DNA of 64,000 bases from Colius striatus (lineage: Eukaryota > Chordata > Aves > Coliiformes > Coliidae). This document shows, in pieces, positions 36,483 to 48,710 of the stretch. The position numbers were made by a program, and so were the translations under genes. The notes under the pieces were generated by a model that did no database searches, was not told the origin of the DNA, and saw only the letters and a program-made list of their open reading frames with translations. The stretch is taken from assembly GCF_028858725.1 (NCBI RefSeq), contig NC_084781.1, positions 7,014,513-7,078,512 of the forward strand, read 5' to 3'. The stretch's first letter is position 1; every line of letters starts with the position of its first letter.

Positions 36483-36609
36483 GGCGCCGGCGCGGGGCCG
36501 CGTCAGGCCGCGCCCCGGAAGCTGCGCGGGGCCACGGGGTTTGCGCACGCCGGGCGCCCGCCGCTTCCTTTCTCGGCCGACATCTTGAGGGAGCAGCAGC
36601 CGAGCCGCC
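36483..36609. promoter_or_regulatory. Bidirectional TRAPPC4/RPS25 promoter (127 bp between start codons)
   Basis: The ATG of TRAPPC4 (minus) and the ATG of RPS25 (plus) are separated by 127 bp of CpG-rich sequence with no TATA box. On the RPS25 side the pyrimidine run CTTCCTTTCTC at 36564-36574 is followed by CGACATCTTGA, very like the start of the human RPS25 mRNA. The transcript therefore probably begins there as a 5'-TOP message under mTOR/LARP1 control. CTTCC is also an ETS core on the minus strand. Confidence 0.75.
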
Positions 36610-37969
<1,360 letters not shown>

Positions 37970-38304
37970 GGAGGTGAGTAGGGGCTCAGCCTTGCCAGGG
38001 GGAACGAGGGGCCACGTGGCAGGCTGCTCCCACATGGCTCCCGACGTTTAGGGGCTGTCAGTCATGCTCTGAGCCACTGCCCAGGCAGCATTCCTGGATG
38101 TGGGGGCTCTCCACATTAAAGAGCCAGCCGGTGGTTTGTGTTCCTGCTGCCTGTCGGGCAAGGAAAGCCGCACATGCCCTCTCATCTCTGCGGCGCTGGT
38201 ACAGGGCACCATGACACTGTTCTGGTGGGAGCAGCTTTCAGGCAGTTTGCTTTGTGGCAGCTCGTGGGACATGGTTGTCTGATGTGGGGCTTCTTGCTTT
38301 GCAG

Positions 38305-38375
38305 GTTCTCCAGTGACCTCGTCAACAACGTGTCATATGTAGATGCACACAATAAAACTGTTGAAATCATTTTTC
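38305..38375 (+). other. RPS25: RPS25 3' UTR exon with poly(A) signal 38351-38356
   Basis: After the stop codon the coding exon ends at 37973 (GAG|GTGAGT). A last, wholly untranslated exon starts at 38305 after TTTGCAG and carries AATAAA at 38351-38356. A 3' UTR intron only four bases past the stop is too close to trigger nonsense-mediated decay. Confidence 0.8.
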
Positions 38376-38526
38376 TTGCTTTTTCAGGAATGTGTATGTT
38401 TTGTTTATTGACACATTATTGATAGTGGCTTCTGGTACTACAGGTCCTGGCTGCCTTCCTCTGCCAGCCAGGTGTTGCAGTGAGACAGCGTTAGAAACAT
38501 ACTGTGAACGGGCTTTTTGTCTTGGG

Positions 38527-38622
38527 AAAAGGGAAGGGGCTTTGCCTACACCAGCCAGGGATGGTTTAACATCACTGGCTGGTGTAGGCAAAGCCCCTTC
38601 CCTTTTAAACCATCCCTGGCTG
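38527..38622. repeat. Perfect 32-bp inverted repeat with an overlapping 18-bp second inverted copy
   Basis: Bases 38527-38558 are the exact reverse complement of 38575-38606 (32 of 32), with a 16-nt loop. In addition 38552-38569 is the exact reverse complement of 38605-38622 (18 of 18). The right-hand block 38575-38622 is thus almost wholly built from two inverted copies of the left-hand block. It lies about 170 bp past the RPS25 poly(A) signal and before the CENATAC 3' end. It does not match a transposon terminus I know. Confidence 0.9.
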
Positions 38623-39024
38623 TCGCAGGAGGAAGGTTGAAGCCCGTTTCTTGCTTCCTAGATCAGGAAGGTGCTTAGTGGGATGATTTTGTTATTTAAA
38701 CTCCTTTGAAACAAGTGCTCAGAGATCTCTTGAGCACAAGGCAACAGCGTCTATCAGATCAGTGTCTAGTAAGAAGCACACAGAAACAGCTCTTCATAAG
38801 GCTACAAGTATTTTATTAATGCTAAAAGCAAGAACTGCTCACAGCAAAGGACTTCAAGGTGTCCTCTCTTCTACTGAGGACTAATTAGTTGTCCGTTAAA
38901 TGAGGCAGCAGTTAAGGTAACATAAACTAGACTTAGAGCAGCAGGTACAGAGTGGGCCCTGCATCTGAAATGAGTTTCAATTGATCTAGTAACACAGGTA
39001 ACTTTAACAACAAAAGCTTCTTTC

Positions 39025-39030
39025 TTTATT
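39025..39030 (-). terminator. CENATAC: Likely CENATAC polyadenylation signal
   Basis: TTTATT on + is AATAAA on the minus strand, about 380 bp past the CENATAC stop. A second candidate lies at 38812-38817. Either would stop transcription before the RPS25 3' end. Confidence 0.6.
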
Positions 39031-39406
39031 GGAAGTCATGGGACACTGGCAGCACATGCTGTGTGAGCCAGGCATCCTGTTGGTGACCATGGGGCACAGG
39101 CAGGAGACACTTCCTGCAGGCAGGCTCTGCCTCTGTGTAGCTTAACACTTCAGAAGGGGCTGCCCAGGTGTACACTATGTGTCTGTTCCAGGGAGAGTGG
39201 AACAGTGGCACCCCCTAGCAGGGTAGCATTTAGTAATAATGCTCAACTGTGTACTAGGCTGTGGTCACCCTGCCTTCCAGGGGACTGAAAACAGCGGGAT
39301 GCACACTTTAAACGAGCACTAAATGCGGCAGCACCACCGACAGAGCTGCAGCCCCATTCTATCCACCTTTCCCTGAGTCAGACCTCAGTTAATGTTCCTC
39401 TTCTGA

Positions 39407-42400
39407 TCACCTGTTTTTCTTCTTTTCCCCCGATTCAGTCCTAAACTGATGCCTGAAAGAGAGCATAGGAGTTGGAATGCAACAGCTGTTAGATAATGAA
39501 AGCTGCTTCATCTAGCAAGACAGACAGTGCTAAGGATTGTGTTTCGGAACAGAAGCTCAAGTATCAGCTGTCTCAGTGAGCTGGATCAATCTCTTCAGCT
39601 GACACAGATTTCTAGTATGTTAAGAGGCACCAGCAGGACAGCAGTGGGGTCTGGAAGGTGAGGCAAGGTCAATGAGGCAGACACCTCCCTGCTCTCAGCC
39701 CCAGAGCCCACGCTGCACCTCGCGAGGTGCACACAGCAGTGCTCTGCCTGAGCAGAGTGCTGCCCAGCCTTGCTGCTTCATGTGGCAAGACGTCTTAAAA
39801 GCCCACTCGCTGCACGGGAGGAAGCTGTGAGCCTCCACCGGCACTGTGCCGGGCTGTGCCGAAGCTCACCGGGACTGCCAGCGCCGGCCGTGGTTCCACA
39901 CGCGCCCGAAGGATGGCAGCCAGCTCTCACCGGTCTGGGAGGTATGGTCAAAGTTGGCACCCACGCGCTCTGCCGGCAGCTTTTTCAGCTTCTGTTTCTC
40001 CTCTAGAAAGATGTTTTGTTGAGCAAAAGGTTTTCAGTGGAATTGCTGTGGATTCTGTAGTGTGGTACAGTGAAGGTTAAGGGGAACTGAAATGTAAGCA
40101 AGCTGCTCACTTTGTCTGAGGAATTCCTCATACGATGGTCCAATCTGTTGTTTGTGTCTGTCTTCTTCCTCCTCCTCTGTTAGCCATGGAGGTTTTGCTC
40201 CTAGAAGTCATGGGGGAAAATATATTTAGCCTCTGTAGTTATCCTGGAGAGAAGGAAGAACATCGCCCTGCTGCCTGCCCTCCCTAGGACACAGTGAAGG
40301 AAAGGTAAACATTGGGCTCTGTTAGAACAAGCAGCTGGCTTATCTGGGTGAAGGATATGACAGATCACACCCCAAACCACACCACACAGCAGCCACACCA
40401 ACACTGTTCATAAAGCAGAGGGGTTTTCTCCTCCAGCAGGTCACACATTACCGATGGAGCGAGCACCTGGCTGTACGGCAGCTGCTCCAAAATCACTTCT
40501 AGTTACACATTTGCGAACCAAGAGCTCCCAGCAGGGTATCAACCAGACAGCTCACAAAGCAGCTGTGATTACCTGTGTGAACATTGCCCTTCCCTTCTGT
40601 TTCCTGTGAACAGAAACAGAAAACACTAATGAGAAACTGATGCTTTTGAGAGTTATCTCTAATAAGAATGGATGGTGTGCAAAAAGACACACAGGGAGGC
40701 TGCTCTCTGCTTTCTGTTAGGTATGTGTCTTTTCAGGGCACGTTAGAGAACATTTGTGTAATGAAACGTGAATTAACAGTGGGTGACTGAAACTCTCTAG
40801 CAGCTCATCTGAACTGGCAAAGCTGCCTTTTTCAGCCGTGAAGATTGCAACCCCCTGTTTTGCTTTGTAAGCTGCTGTATGTCACTTGCGGTTCAATTTC
40901 AGTCGTGCTCATTAGCAAAGCACCCCTACCTGGTGGCCAATAAAGGTCAAAGCCTGGTCTGGTTCCATCCAGTTTAAGTCAGTCCTGCTGGGGCCAGGTT
41001 GCTCTGTGTCCTGACAGGAGTCCCTGGAACACACAGAAGCCACATGGCAGCCAGAGAGGTGAGGGGCAGTTGAAGCCAGACACGCAATGATTGTCCAGAG
41101 GGTTTTTTTGTATTGGGAAGAGCATGGCCAGCAGGACCAGGGAAGCAGTGGTCCCCCTGTACTGGGCACTACTGAGGGCACACCTCAAGTATTAGTTTTG
41201 GGCCTCTCGCTCCAAGAGGGACATTGAAGGGCTGGAGTGTGTCTAGCGACAAACACCAGAGCTGGGGAAGGGTCTAGAACACAAGTCTGATGGGGAATAG
41301 CTGAGGGCCCTGAGGATGCTCATCTGGGAGGAGGCTGAGAGGAGACACGATAACCCTCTACAACTCCAACATGATGTTGTAATGAGGTGGCCTTTGGTCT
41401 CTTCTCCCAATTACAAAGCAACAGGAAAAGAGGAAAGGGCCTCAAGTTGGACCGAGGAAGTTTCCAATTAGCTATTATGAGAAAGGTATTCCCTAAAAGG
41501 GAAGCATGGGAACACGCTGCCCAGGGCAGTGGCCAAGTCCCCATCCCTGCAGGAAGTCAAAGGATGGGTAGCTGATGGATGGATGGATGGATGGATGTTG
41601 TTTAGTGGTGACCATGCTGGGATAATGGTTGGACTTGATCTTAAAGGTGATTTCCCACTGAAACACTACTGTAATGCTGTTTCTGGAGCAGAATTTGTGT
41701 TTGGAGAGCTCTGAGTAAGGAGGCAAAGGAGAGATGTTCTTGGGGCACAGTCATGTTAAGTGCCTGTATGCCCTTGCTCTGCTTGCTCTTTACAGCTGCC
41801 AGCACTTGCCTACAAGTGGGGGCACAGTAATCTTTCTGCAGCTGTGGGGCTTACTCTAGTCTGGATAAAAGTTTCTGAAGGATCTGAGCGAGCACAAGAT
41901 GCTGGTGCTGATGGTGCCAACTCCACCAGCAGCAGCAGGGCCTGAGGAAGGCTGCTGCTGGTGGGGTCTGGTGGGGTACATGTGAGCAGCAATGCTGGGA
42001 GGACGGTTCTCACCTTCTAAGTCCTGCTGCAGGGCTGCAGACAGAAGGTCCTGCACACAGCTCTGTCTCTGCCTGAAGCTGAATGTGATTCAGGAAAAAG
42101 GGACAGTATTCCTGGTACTGAGCAGAGCCCCACTGCCCTGCCCCCGCTCCCCTCACGCGAGCCCCCGGTGCCGGTGTGGGCACGTGGCGCTGTCCCCGAT
42201 CCCCGCCGGGGCACAGCCAGGGCAGGATACGGCTCACCGACCTGCAGCGCGGCCTCTACCGTCTCCCGCTGCCTGCGCTCGGCTTCCCGGATGCCGGCCG
42301 CCATCTGCGGGGGAGAGCGGGGTGAGGCCGGGCCGGGCGCCCCGGGGCCGGTGGGCGCGGGGCCGCGGGTACCTGGCGGATGCGCTCCTCGTCCCGCCGC

Positions 42401-42912
42401 TGCTGCGCGGCCAGCGCCCGCTCCAGCGCCCGCGCGAAGCGCTCGTACTCCTCGGCAGGCACCACGAACTGCTCCTGCGGCAGCGCCGCATCTGCCCGGT
42501 TCTGCCGCCAGAACCGCGCCGTCTCCCTGCGGTGCTCGGGCCTGCGGGACACCCCGTCAGCGCCAACGGCCCCGCCCGCCGTACCCCCGCCGTACCCCCG
42601 CCGTACCCACCCGGCCAGGTGCTGCAGCAGCCCGGCCCGCGGCAGCGCCAGCCCGCCGCGCCGCCCGTCCCGCCGCACGCCGCGCCCGCAGCACAGGCAC
42701 CACACGCGCCGCTCGTGCTCCGCCGGGTCGTAGGGCCGCACGGCGCCGTCGCCGTCCTCCGCCGCAGCCCGCGCCGCCGCCCGCGCCGCCGCCACCTCCC
42801 CGTGCAGCCGCGCCAGCGCGTCCCGCAGCCGCCGGCGGTGCGCCGCGCTGTAGCGGTGCCGGCGGCCGCAGAAGGCCGTGCGGCGGCACAGGCCGCAGTA
42901 CTGCACGGCCAT
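39407..42912 (-). CDS. CENATAC: CENATAC (CCDC84), minor-spliceosome and centrosome factor
   Basis: Nine exons on the minus strand: 42912-42611, 42541-42373, 42304-42242, 42072-42014, 41023-40930, 40603-40573 (31 nt), 40200-40111, 40002-39870 and 39452-39407. They total 987 nt, or 328 aa (human about 332). The N-terminus has a C2H2-like finger (C6, C9, H19, H25) and a second Cys/His motif ending HLAGPEH. Conserved stretches follow: [31 protein letters not shown] and [10 protein letters not shown]. The C-terminus is [14 protein letters not shown]. The known protein promotes splicing of A-TA-type minor introns and regulates centriole duplication. Exons 1-3 are extremely GC-, Ala- and Arg-rich compared with exons 5-9. 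Exon 4 is weakly conserved; its acceptor could also be at 42078 (six extra bases, in frame). The TRAPPC4-like N-terminal match and unbroken phase across all nine exons make the call firm. Confidence 0.95.
41113..41695 (+). mobile_element. CR1 LINE 3'-end fragment
   Basis: The stretch reads as the 3' part of an avian CR1 non-LTR retrotransposon. Diagnostic pieces are GGCCAGCAGGACCAGGGAAG, CTGGGAGGAGGCTGAGAG, CTTCTCCCAATTACAAAGCA, GGCCTCAAGTTG, CACGCTGCCCAGGGCAGTGG, CCATCCCTGCAGG and GGTTGGACTTGATCTTAAAG, in the usual order. It is 5'-truncated and diverged, with no intact reverse transcriptase. It lies in the CENATAC intron between exons 4 and 5, antisense to that gene, starting only about 90 bp from the exon-5 acceptor. 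Confidence 0.9.
41574..41597. repeat. (GATG)6 microsatellite inside the CR1 copy
   Basis: Six perfect GATG units replace the short variable region that precedes the TTTAGTGGTGACCATGCTGG part of CR1. They probably expanded after insertion. Confidence 0.85.
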
Positions 42913-43080
42913 GGCGGCGCAGGCGCGGCGGCCCTGCCCCGGGCGCGGTCCCGCGGGCGGCGCGGGGCGGGCTCCAGCTGCCGCGGCGGCCGGGCGCTGC
43001 CGGGGCCGGTGCGGCGGGGTGCGGCGGCGGGGCGGCTCTGGCGCGACGGTGGCAGGAAGAACCGGGGCTCTCCCTTTCCT
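42913..43080 (-). promoter_or_regulatory. CENATAC: CENATAC CpG-island promoter
   Basis: Very CpG-dense sequence surrounds and precedes the minus-strand ATG at 42912 and runs on through exons 1-3. No TATA box is visible. The start site is probably within about 150 bp. An antisense start towards 43 kb is possible but unsupported. Confidence 0.6.
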
Positions 43081-43159
43081 GGGGCTGGCGCGTTTCACGC
43101 CCAGTGACCGTTCGAGCGCAGATGTGCGTGTGGCCAAAACCCTTCGTCCCTGGCTTGGC

Positions 43160-46100
43160 TGAAACTTTGTTTTTAGGCTTAGCCCCCTCGTCCTGCTTAC
43201 CTGGAAGCAGCGAGTTTTAACACTGGAAACTGCTTTAGATCAGCCCAGGCAAAAGTCAGAGGGAGTACCACAATGCAGGGAAAAGGAGCAAGGTGAAGCA
43301 GATACCAGGCATGCTTTCGGTGTGTCTCTTAAATACTTTTTGTGTACTTTGAAGATGGAATCTGCATTCTGTGCCTTCCTGAATTGTTCTTGTTTCTTCA
43401 GCCGTAATCTGTCCTGGGAATTATAAAGGAAGCAATATGGTTTGTGCTATGAAAGAGTGGTTGTAGTACATCCTCATCCTACTCACCTGCTTACCATCAC
43501 TCTTCTGCTCGGCGTGGCAGGGGAGGTAGGTGGCAGGGGCAGAAACAGAGTAGCTACACATCAAAATCCAAGCCTTGGTTTAGTAGCAGCAGGCAATTAG
43601 ATTTCAGCTGTTCTACACACATTGACCATTTTGTGGGAGGATGCAGTTTATGCTCATAATGAAGGAGTACAGCAGGGACTTGCTGCCAGTCTGTAGAGGG
43701 AGGTGACGAGAAAGAAGCTGGTTTGGGCAGTTGCTGGAAAAGATTGCACCGTAATGTTAGTGGAATGATGTTTGGAGAATCTTGGCTTAAAAGTAATTTC
43801 CGTGACCCTTGCGCTAAAGGTTGGGCTTCAAGTCGTTTGCGTTTTTTTCCATGTGATGACATAAAACAAGTAAGTCACTCTTCACCACCGCAGGCTGGCT
43901 CTGCAGTGCTTTGGGCCAAGTGTTCCTCCACTGCTTGATGTCCCTATTCTCACCCTTTGTGGATTTCCATCTTTTGAGATGGGCTGTTGAAAAAATAAGT
44001 CAGTCAAACACCAAACCAAGCTTTTCTTGAAAAGGTAACCTTCAAAGGTAGAGAGTGAGCTGTCATGCTAAGCTTTGCCTCTTCAGAAAAAGCAGGTATG
44101 GCAGTTTCTACCCTGTTTAGGCTTGCTTAGTTCTTGTTAGGCATTCCACAAATATGGAGTCAGCAGGGCTTTGCTTTTGCCAGATGCAAAAGACTCTGGT
44201 CACATCGCTTTTTGCAGCCTCATGTGACAAAGTTCAGTTGTTAGCAGAGATGATGACGTGCAGGACCTGCTCTGCTGGCTGTGTTCCTTGTAAGAGCCCG
44301 AGTGCACCCCAGTCGAAACCCTTCCTCCTTTCTGGGACTGGGGTCTGCTATTTGACTTGGGATGTGTTGCAAACAATCCAGCTACTATAGTTTAATAATT
44401 TACCACGTATCGCTTGTCCTGTCACACCACAAAGTTGCTTTCCCCTTTCTACCTAGAGTGAAACTCTCACACAAGGGTGTACGCATCAGCTGAGGCATAG
44501 TAATTAATTAAGCCTGTGGCTATCTATGTGCACCCTCAACTGATGCCTCACCTACCCACGTAACCTTTGGTACTTTGCCAATAAGCTCGCACAGAGTACT
44601 AGATGGGGATGTAGTGATGTTAATGACCTTAGAACAATTTGAGTATTCTAGAGGAGGAAGGAGTCCTGCGTTAGCTGCCCCTGGCACGTGGATGAAGTGT
44701 CTTGACTTGCTTGTCCTTCAGCCATGCATGGCTTTGGAAAAGAAAGTGGGGCAGTGCGTAAGGCACCCATGTGACTAAAAGACAGAAGGATATTTGGGGA
44801 TGGGCTTGTCCATGGGGAGGACACCATTCTGTGTGCTGCTTTTGAGGACCAGCCCTGGGAAGGGCCTCCCGGCAGAGCTGGAGAGGGACGGCTCGAGCCT
44901 GTGGCTCAGCTGCCAGAGGCCATGTAAGATGGCATTTTGTAGGGGGGAATGGAATTCTGTAGCTGGTAACCATGGATTTGGGTGAGGGTTACCCAGCCAA
45001 AGCCCCTACAGAGCAGTCAAGGAGATGAGAAACAGCTGCAGACCTGCCAGGGCTGCAAGCAGCTGCTCACTGCAGCTGATCAGACACTCCTTTCTCCCAT
45101 CTTCCCACAGGTTTCTGGGTCCTGAGAGAAGGCTGTACTGGTCTGTGGAACTGGTATGTAATGGAAGGGGAGGGATAGGAGGTAACAAAACGCAGTATAG
45201 TGCTCTGCCCAGAGAAGCCCTCAACAGCTGTACTTACACCCTCCCCCAAAAAAGAGGCAAAAAGACCTTGCTATTTCCTGACTCTGCTACAGGGAGGGAA
45301 AGCATTCTCCATGTGATAGTTTACTTCTTACCAGCAGAGATTTGAGGCACTACTGTAACTCAAACAGGTAAAGTTGCCTCATTTTTCGGTCCCCTCTAGC
45401 TGCCAAAGGTGAAACAGAAGTTAGAAGAGAACCAGCTGACACATGCAGAAAGCCAAAGGAGACACCATCTCTACCTGCATCATGAATGGAGCTGAAAATG
45501 TGAAGAGGTGACAAGCTGGAGGCGTCTTGGCTCGGGACATTTGGATCCTTCAGAGCTGGTTCTCTCCAGGTAAGCGTTACATGTGTGGAAGCCATTTGAT
45601 TGGATAGTTTTACTGAGAACCAGTCTTGCCTATTCCGGTGCACCTCATAACCACAGGAACTACAGCAAAGCTGTGTTAGGATGTGGATCTGTGCTTTCTA
45701 TGCACATCCCCTTAACTTGGTGTTGTAGATGAATACTTATTTGTCAATGCAGAGAAAAGACACTTGAGGTTCAAGATGTAGCTGTGAGTGTGCACAGTTG
45801 CTTGTCAGGCTGTCGGACTTTTGCATGTGCATTTCCACAGGTGTGTGTAAGGTGTATGTAGAAGTCTTGGGCCAGGCTTATGGCTTCACATGAATGTGCT
45901 GTGCGAGGTGTTCTCGGTGAGACAGAGAGACTAGGTTTGCTCTTGTTTCCTAAAGATGTCAGATCCAAGCTTACTTGATCTCCTCTAAAGGCAGGGAAAC
46001 TCTGTAACATGCCGTCCTACTCAGAGTTGTTATTGAAGTCTGGCTCGAACAGCTCTTGCATCCCATGGCCCCATAGAGCTTTGAATTTGCGCTGAGTGAT

Positions 46101-46860
46101 GTCTGTTTGTCCATGGTCATACGAGGGTGTCGTCTCTCGCCTTGGCTTTGCCTAGCTGAGGGTGTTTGTGTAGAAGCAAACTGAGTGGGCTTGGTGGGGA
46201 CTCTGGGCTTGTGGATACAGGTCATGTAAATGTACTGTGGGGTTTGTTTATTTCTTTATTCCTGTGGTAGATCAGAGATTAATTTACAATTAAGTATTTG
46301 TACAAAGTGTACGGTAGGTGCCTGGCTTGGCCTCGCTCAGTGCTGTTCCCGCTTTGTTGGCATTGCTTCAGTTCCCTGTGCTGCAGAAAGCGGCTGCTGC
46401 TTTGACTGTGATACAGAAAGCTCCCAGGATTTGCATGGGCCAGGGTTAAAAACAGTCCTTTCTGTTGAAGAGAGGCAGTGGGGAAAAGATGGGTGGGCAG
46501 GGGGTGAGGGAACGCCAGGCAGAGAGGAGGCTGTGGCTGGTGAGGGAGGGCTGCTCTGCCAGCACGTGACCCGGGGCTGTGTCAGGGTGCCCGGTCTGCC
46601 TCTTGTTAGCGTTGTAGGTAGGTGCTGCCACTGCCATCATAGCTGTTCTTAGCCTCCTCGGGACGTGAGAACACAACAGATGTACTGGATGAGCATCACA
46701 GCCCTTTTTATTAGCTGTATTCTGTTCTCTCTGAACAGATAGACTATTTTTTTGGTGGGGGAATGGTGGCCTCTTACCCCCCACATCCTCAAATTCTGTG
46801 AAGTTGCAGTAAAAGAGCTGAACTCAGGTCTCTGCCCCTCCTCCCTGATTTTTAAAACCA
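43160..46860. other. Intergenic, no gene recognised
   Basis: The short open frames in this stretch on both strands lack splice-compatible context and resemble no family known to me. The base composition is more balanced than in the gene-dense part. No repeat family was recognised. Confidence 0.5.
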
Positions 46861-46944
46861 CTTCAAAGGTGAGCTGGCGGACGATTGAAGCGACCGGTTG
46901 TGCTGGGCTCGCTGCCGCTCACCTTTCGTGCTGCTCCCCCACGG

Positions 46945-46983
46945 AACAAAGCGCGGCACTTCCCTTTGATTTCCCCCTTTGAA
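46945..46983. promoter_or_regulatory. Cluster of TCF/LEF-like cores
   Basis: AACAAAG (46945-46951), CCCTTTGAT (46962-46970) and CCTTTGAAA (46976-46983) fall within 39 bp of a locally CpG-enriched patch (about 46,865-47,110). All contain the CTTTG/CAAAG core of TCF/LEF sites, and the second is a near-consensus match. Function is inference only; such cores also occur by chance. Confidence 0.3.
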
Positions 46984-48329
46984 AGCCATAGGGGACAGAG
47001 TCTGAAACGCTCTGCAACTTTTTTGGAGAGGCTGCTCCGGTACCTTCCTGAAGTGCCGGGTGGATCAGGACAGAGCTCCAGGGAGGAGACCTCGCTCGCA
47101 GCTAAATGAACTGTCAGCGCGGGCTTGCTGAGGGGACTCTGCACCCCTCCTGGGTGTCGGAGCCAGCGTCCCCCAGCTGGGAAGGTGAGGTAGTGTGTAC
47201 AGTGAAGAGAGGAAGGAAACACTGGGTATCTCAGAGTCGGTGACTCTGACCAGCACGCCAAGGGTCCCAGAGCCCAGCCTGCCTGCCCCTTGCCAGCAGC
47301 ATGTGCCCCCTCTTGGCTCGGCTGCTGACCAAGAGAGGGGTCTGCCATATTCTCCACTTTGCGTGCGTTTTGCCAAGAGATGGCACATGGTGGAGCACAG
47401 CATGTACTGCCACTCTCCTTCTTGGTGAGAGGAAGAAAACCAGTGAGTGTGCATGCTGCAGCCAGTGCCCAAGACACAGTCTCCTCGCTGTCCCTGAAAG
47501 GGATGCTTCTTGTTACAGGTGTGGAGCTGGGTGTAAGGGGGGCGAGCAGGGCTTGTCTCTGATCTGAGTTTCCAGACCTCTTTCTAGAAGTGCCGTTAGA
47601 GCTGGAGACCTTTGCAAAGCTTTACTGCAGAAGGCTGTTATTTGCAAGCAGGCAGCATCCCTGCACTGTGTGAGGGGGGTGAAGATCACCTAGTACTGAA
47701 TCAACAGTCCCGCCTAATGCCATGTCCCAGAGCTGTATTATCCAAACAAAAACAGAGCTTGTCTCTGCTCAGCTCATGGGATGACAAGCTCGAGGCTTGC
47801 AGCAGCGCAGCCACACCGCCAGCATGTGCAGCGCGTAGTGAGAAGTGAGGCGGGTCATGGCTGCGACGCTCAGAAACAGTGGGATGCTGGCTTGGTACAG
47901 AGAGCAGCAGTAATCAAGCAGTAGAAATTGATCATGTTGAAGGAAGTGCTAGGTGACAGACTTGGGCTAAGGTTAATAAATCTGATCTCTGTTATTCCGG
48001 TGAGACTCGTCAGGTTTCATAGCCAGTGTCACTTTTGTGTGTGTGGCGGAGCTGCAGAATCAAGAGGAAACCTCCTCTTGCCTTCTCGGTCAGGGTGAGG
48101 CTGGATGCCTGTACATGGCTTCTTAGGGGACAGTGGTGACAATCTAAACGCATCACTCTGTGCTCACCTCTCAGCCCCTGGGTGCAAGAATCAATGCTGT
48201 AATCGCATTTGGCTGCTTGTGACAGGACAACCCCATGTATTGGGACCAGAGCCTTTGCATAAAACCACTCTGTGTGATTCAGCCTCGCTCGTGCTGCCAA
48301 TGGAGGGTCACTTAGATCAGAACTGTGTC

Positions 48330-48710
48330 ACTGAAAGTTTAGTTTAAAAAAACCCCTTTTTTACTGCCTCTTGAAACAGGGTTATTGTATCTTTAAGGCA
48401 CCCACTTCTCATTCCCCTAATACCTCAAGGCATCAGAGTGATTCTGGAGGAGAGGATCAGTGTGAGAGTTTAAGGCATCTTTCCCTGCCCTGCTGCACTG
48501 CTCACTTACTGCTCTGAAGGCAGTGCTTTGCCATCTCCATGGAAACCATTAGTTGCTAAGCAACTGGTGCATCATCTGCACTGAGCCCTCGCATCTAATT
48601 ATCCCATCACGGTGTCTGAGAGGGGCTGGGGGGATGGATTAACTCCTCTACCGTGGCAGATCCATTGACAACACTTTAGTCACATTTAAAGGGACGTCGT
48701 CTCTCTTCTG
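48330..48710. promoter_or_regulatory. Candidate conserved non-coding element with an RFX X-box (48552-48564)
   Basis: The palindromic GTTGCTAAGCAAC at 48552-48564 fits the RFX-family X-box (GTTGC half-sites facing each other). It is directly preceded by CCATGGAAACC, a second X-box-like half. The surrounding block is AT-richer than its flanks, has no repeat signature and contains no open frame of interest. RFX factors drive ciliary and MHC class II genes. No conservation data were available here. Confidence 0.45.

Noticed and set aside
38527-38606. microRNA precursor
   Set aside because: The stem is perfectly complementary without the bulges of a typical pre-miRNA, and it is flanked by a second inverted copy, which points to a rearrangement.
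41992-43220. Two long + strand frames of 371 and 350 residues
   Set aside because: They mirror the extremely GC-rich CENATAC exons 1-3 and their promoter. Ala/Pro/Arg-rich composition is typical of shadow frames in CpG islands.
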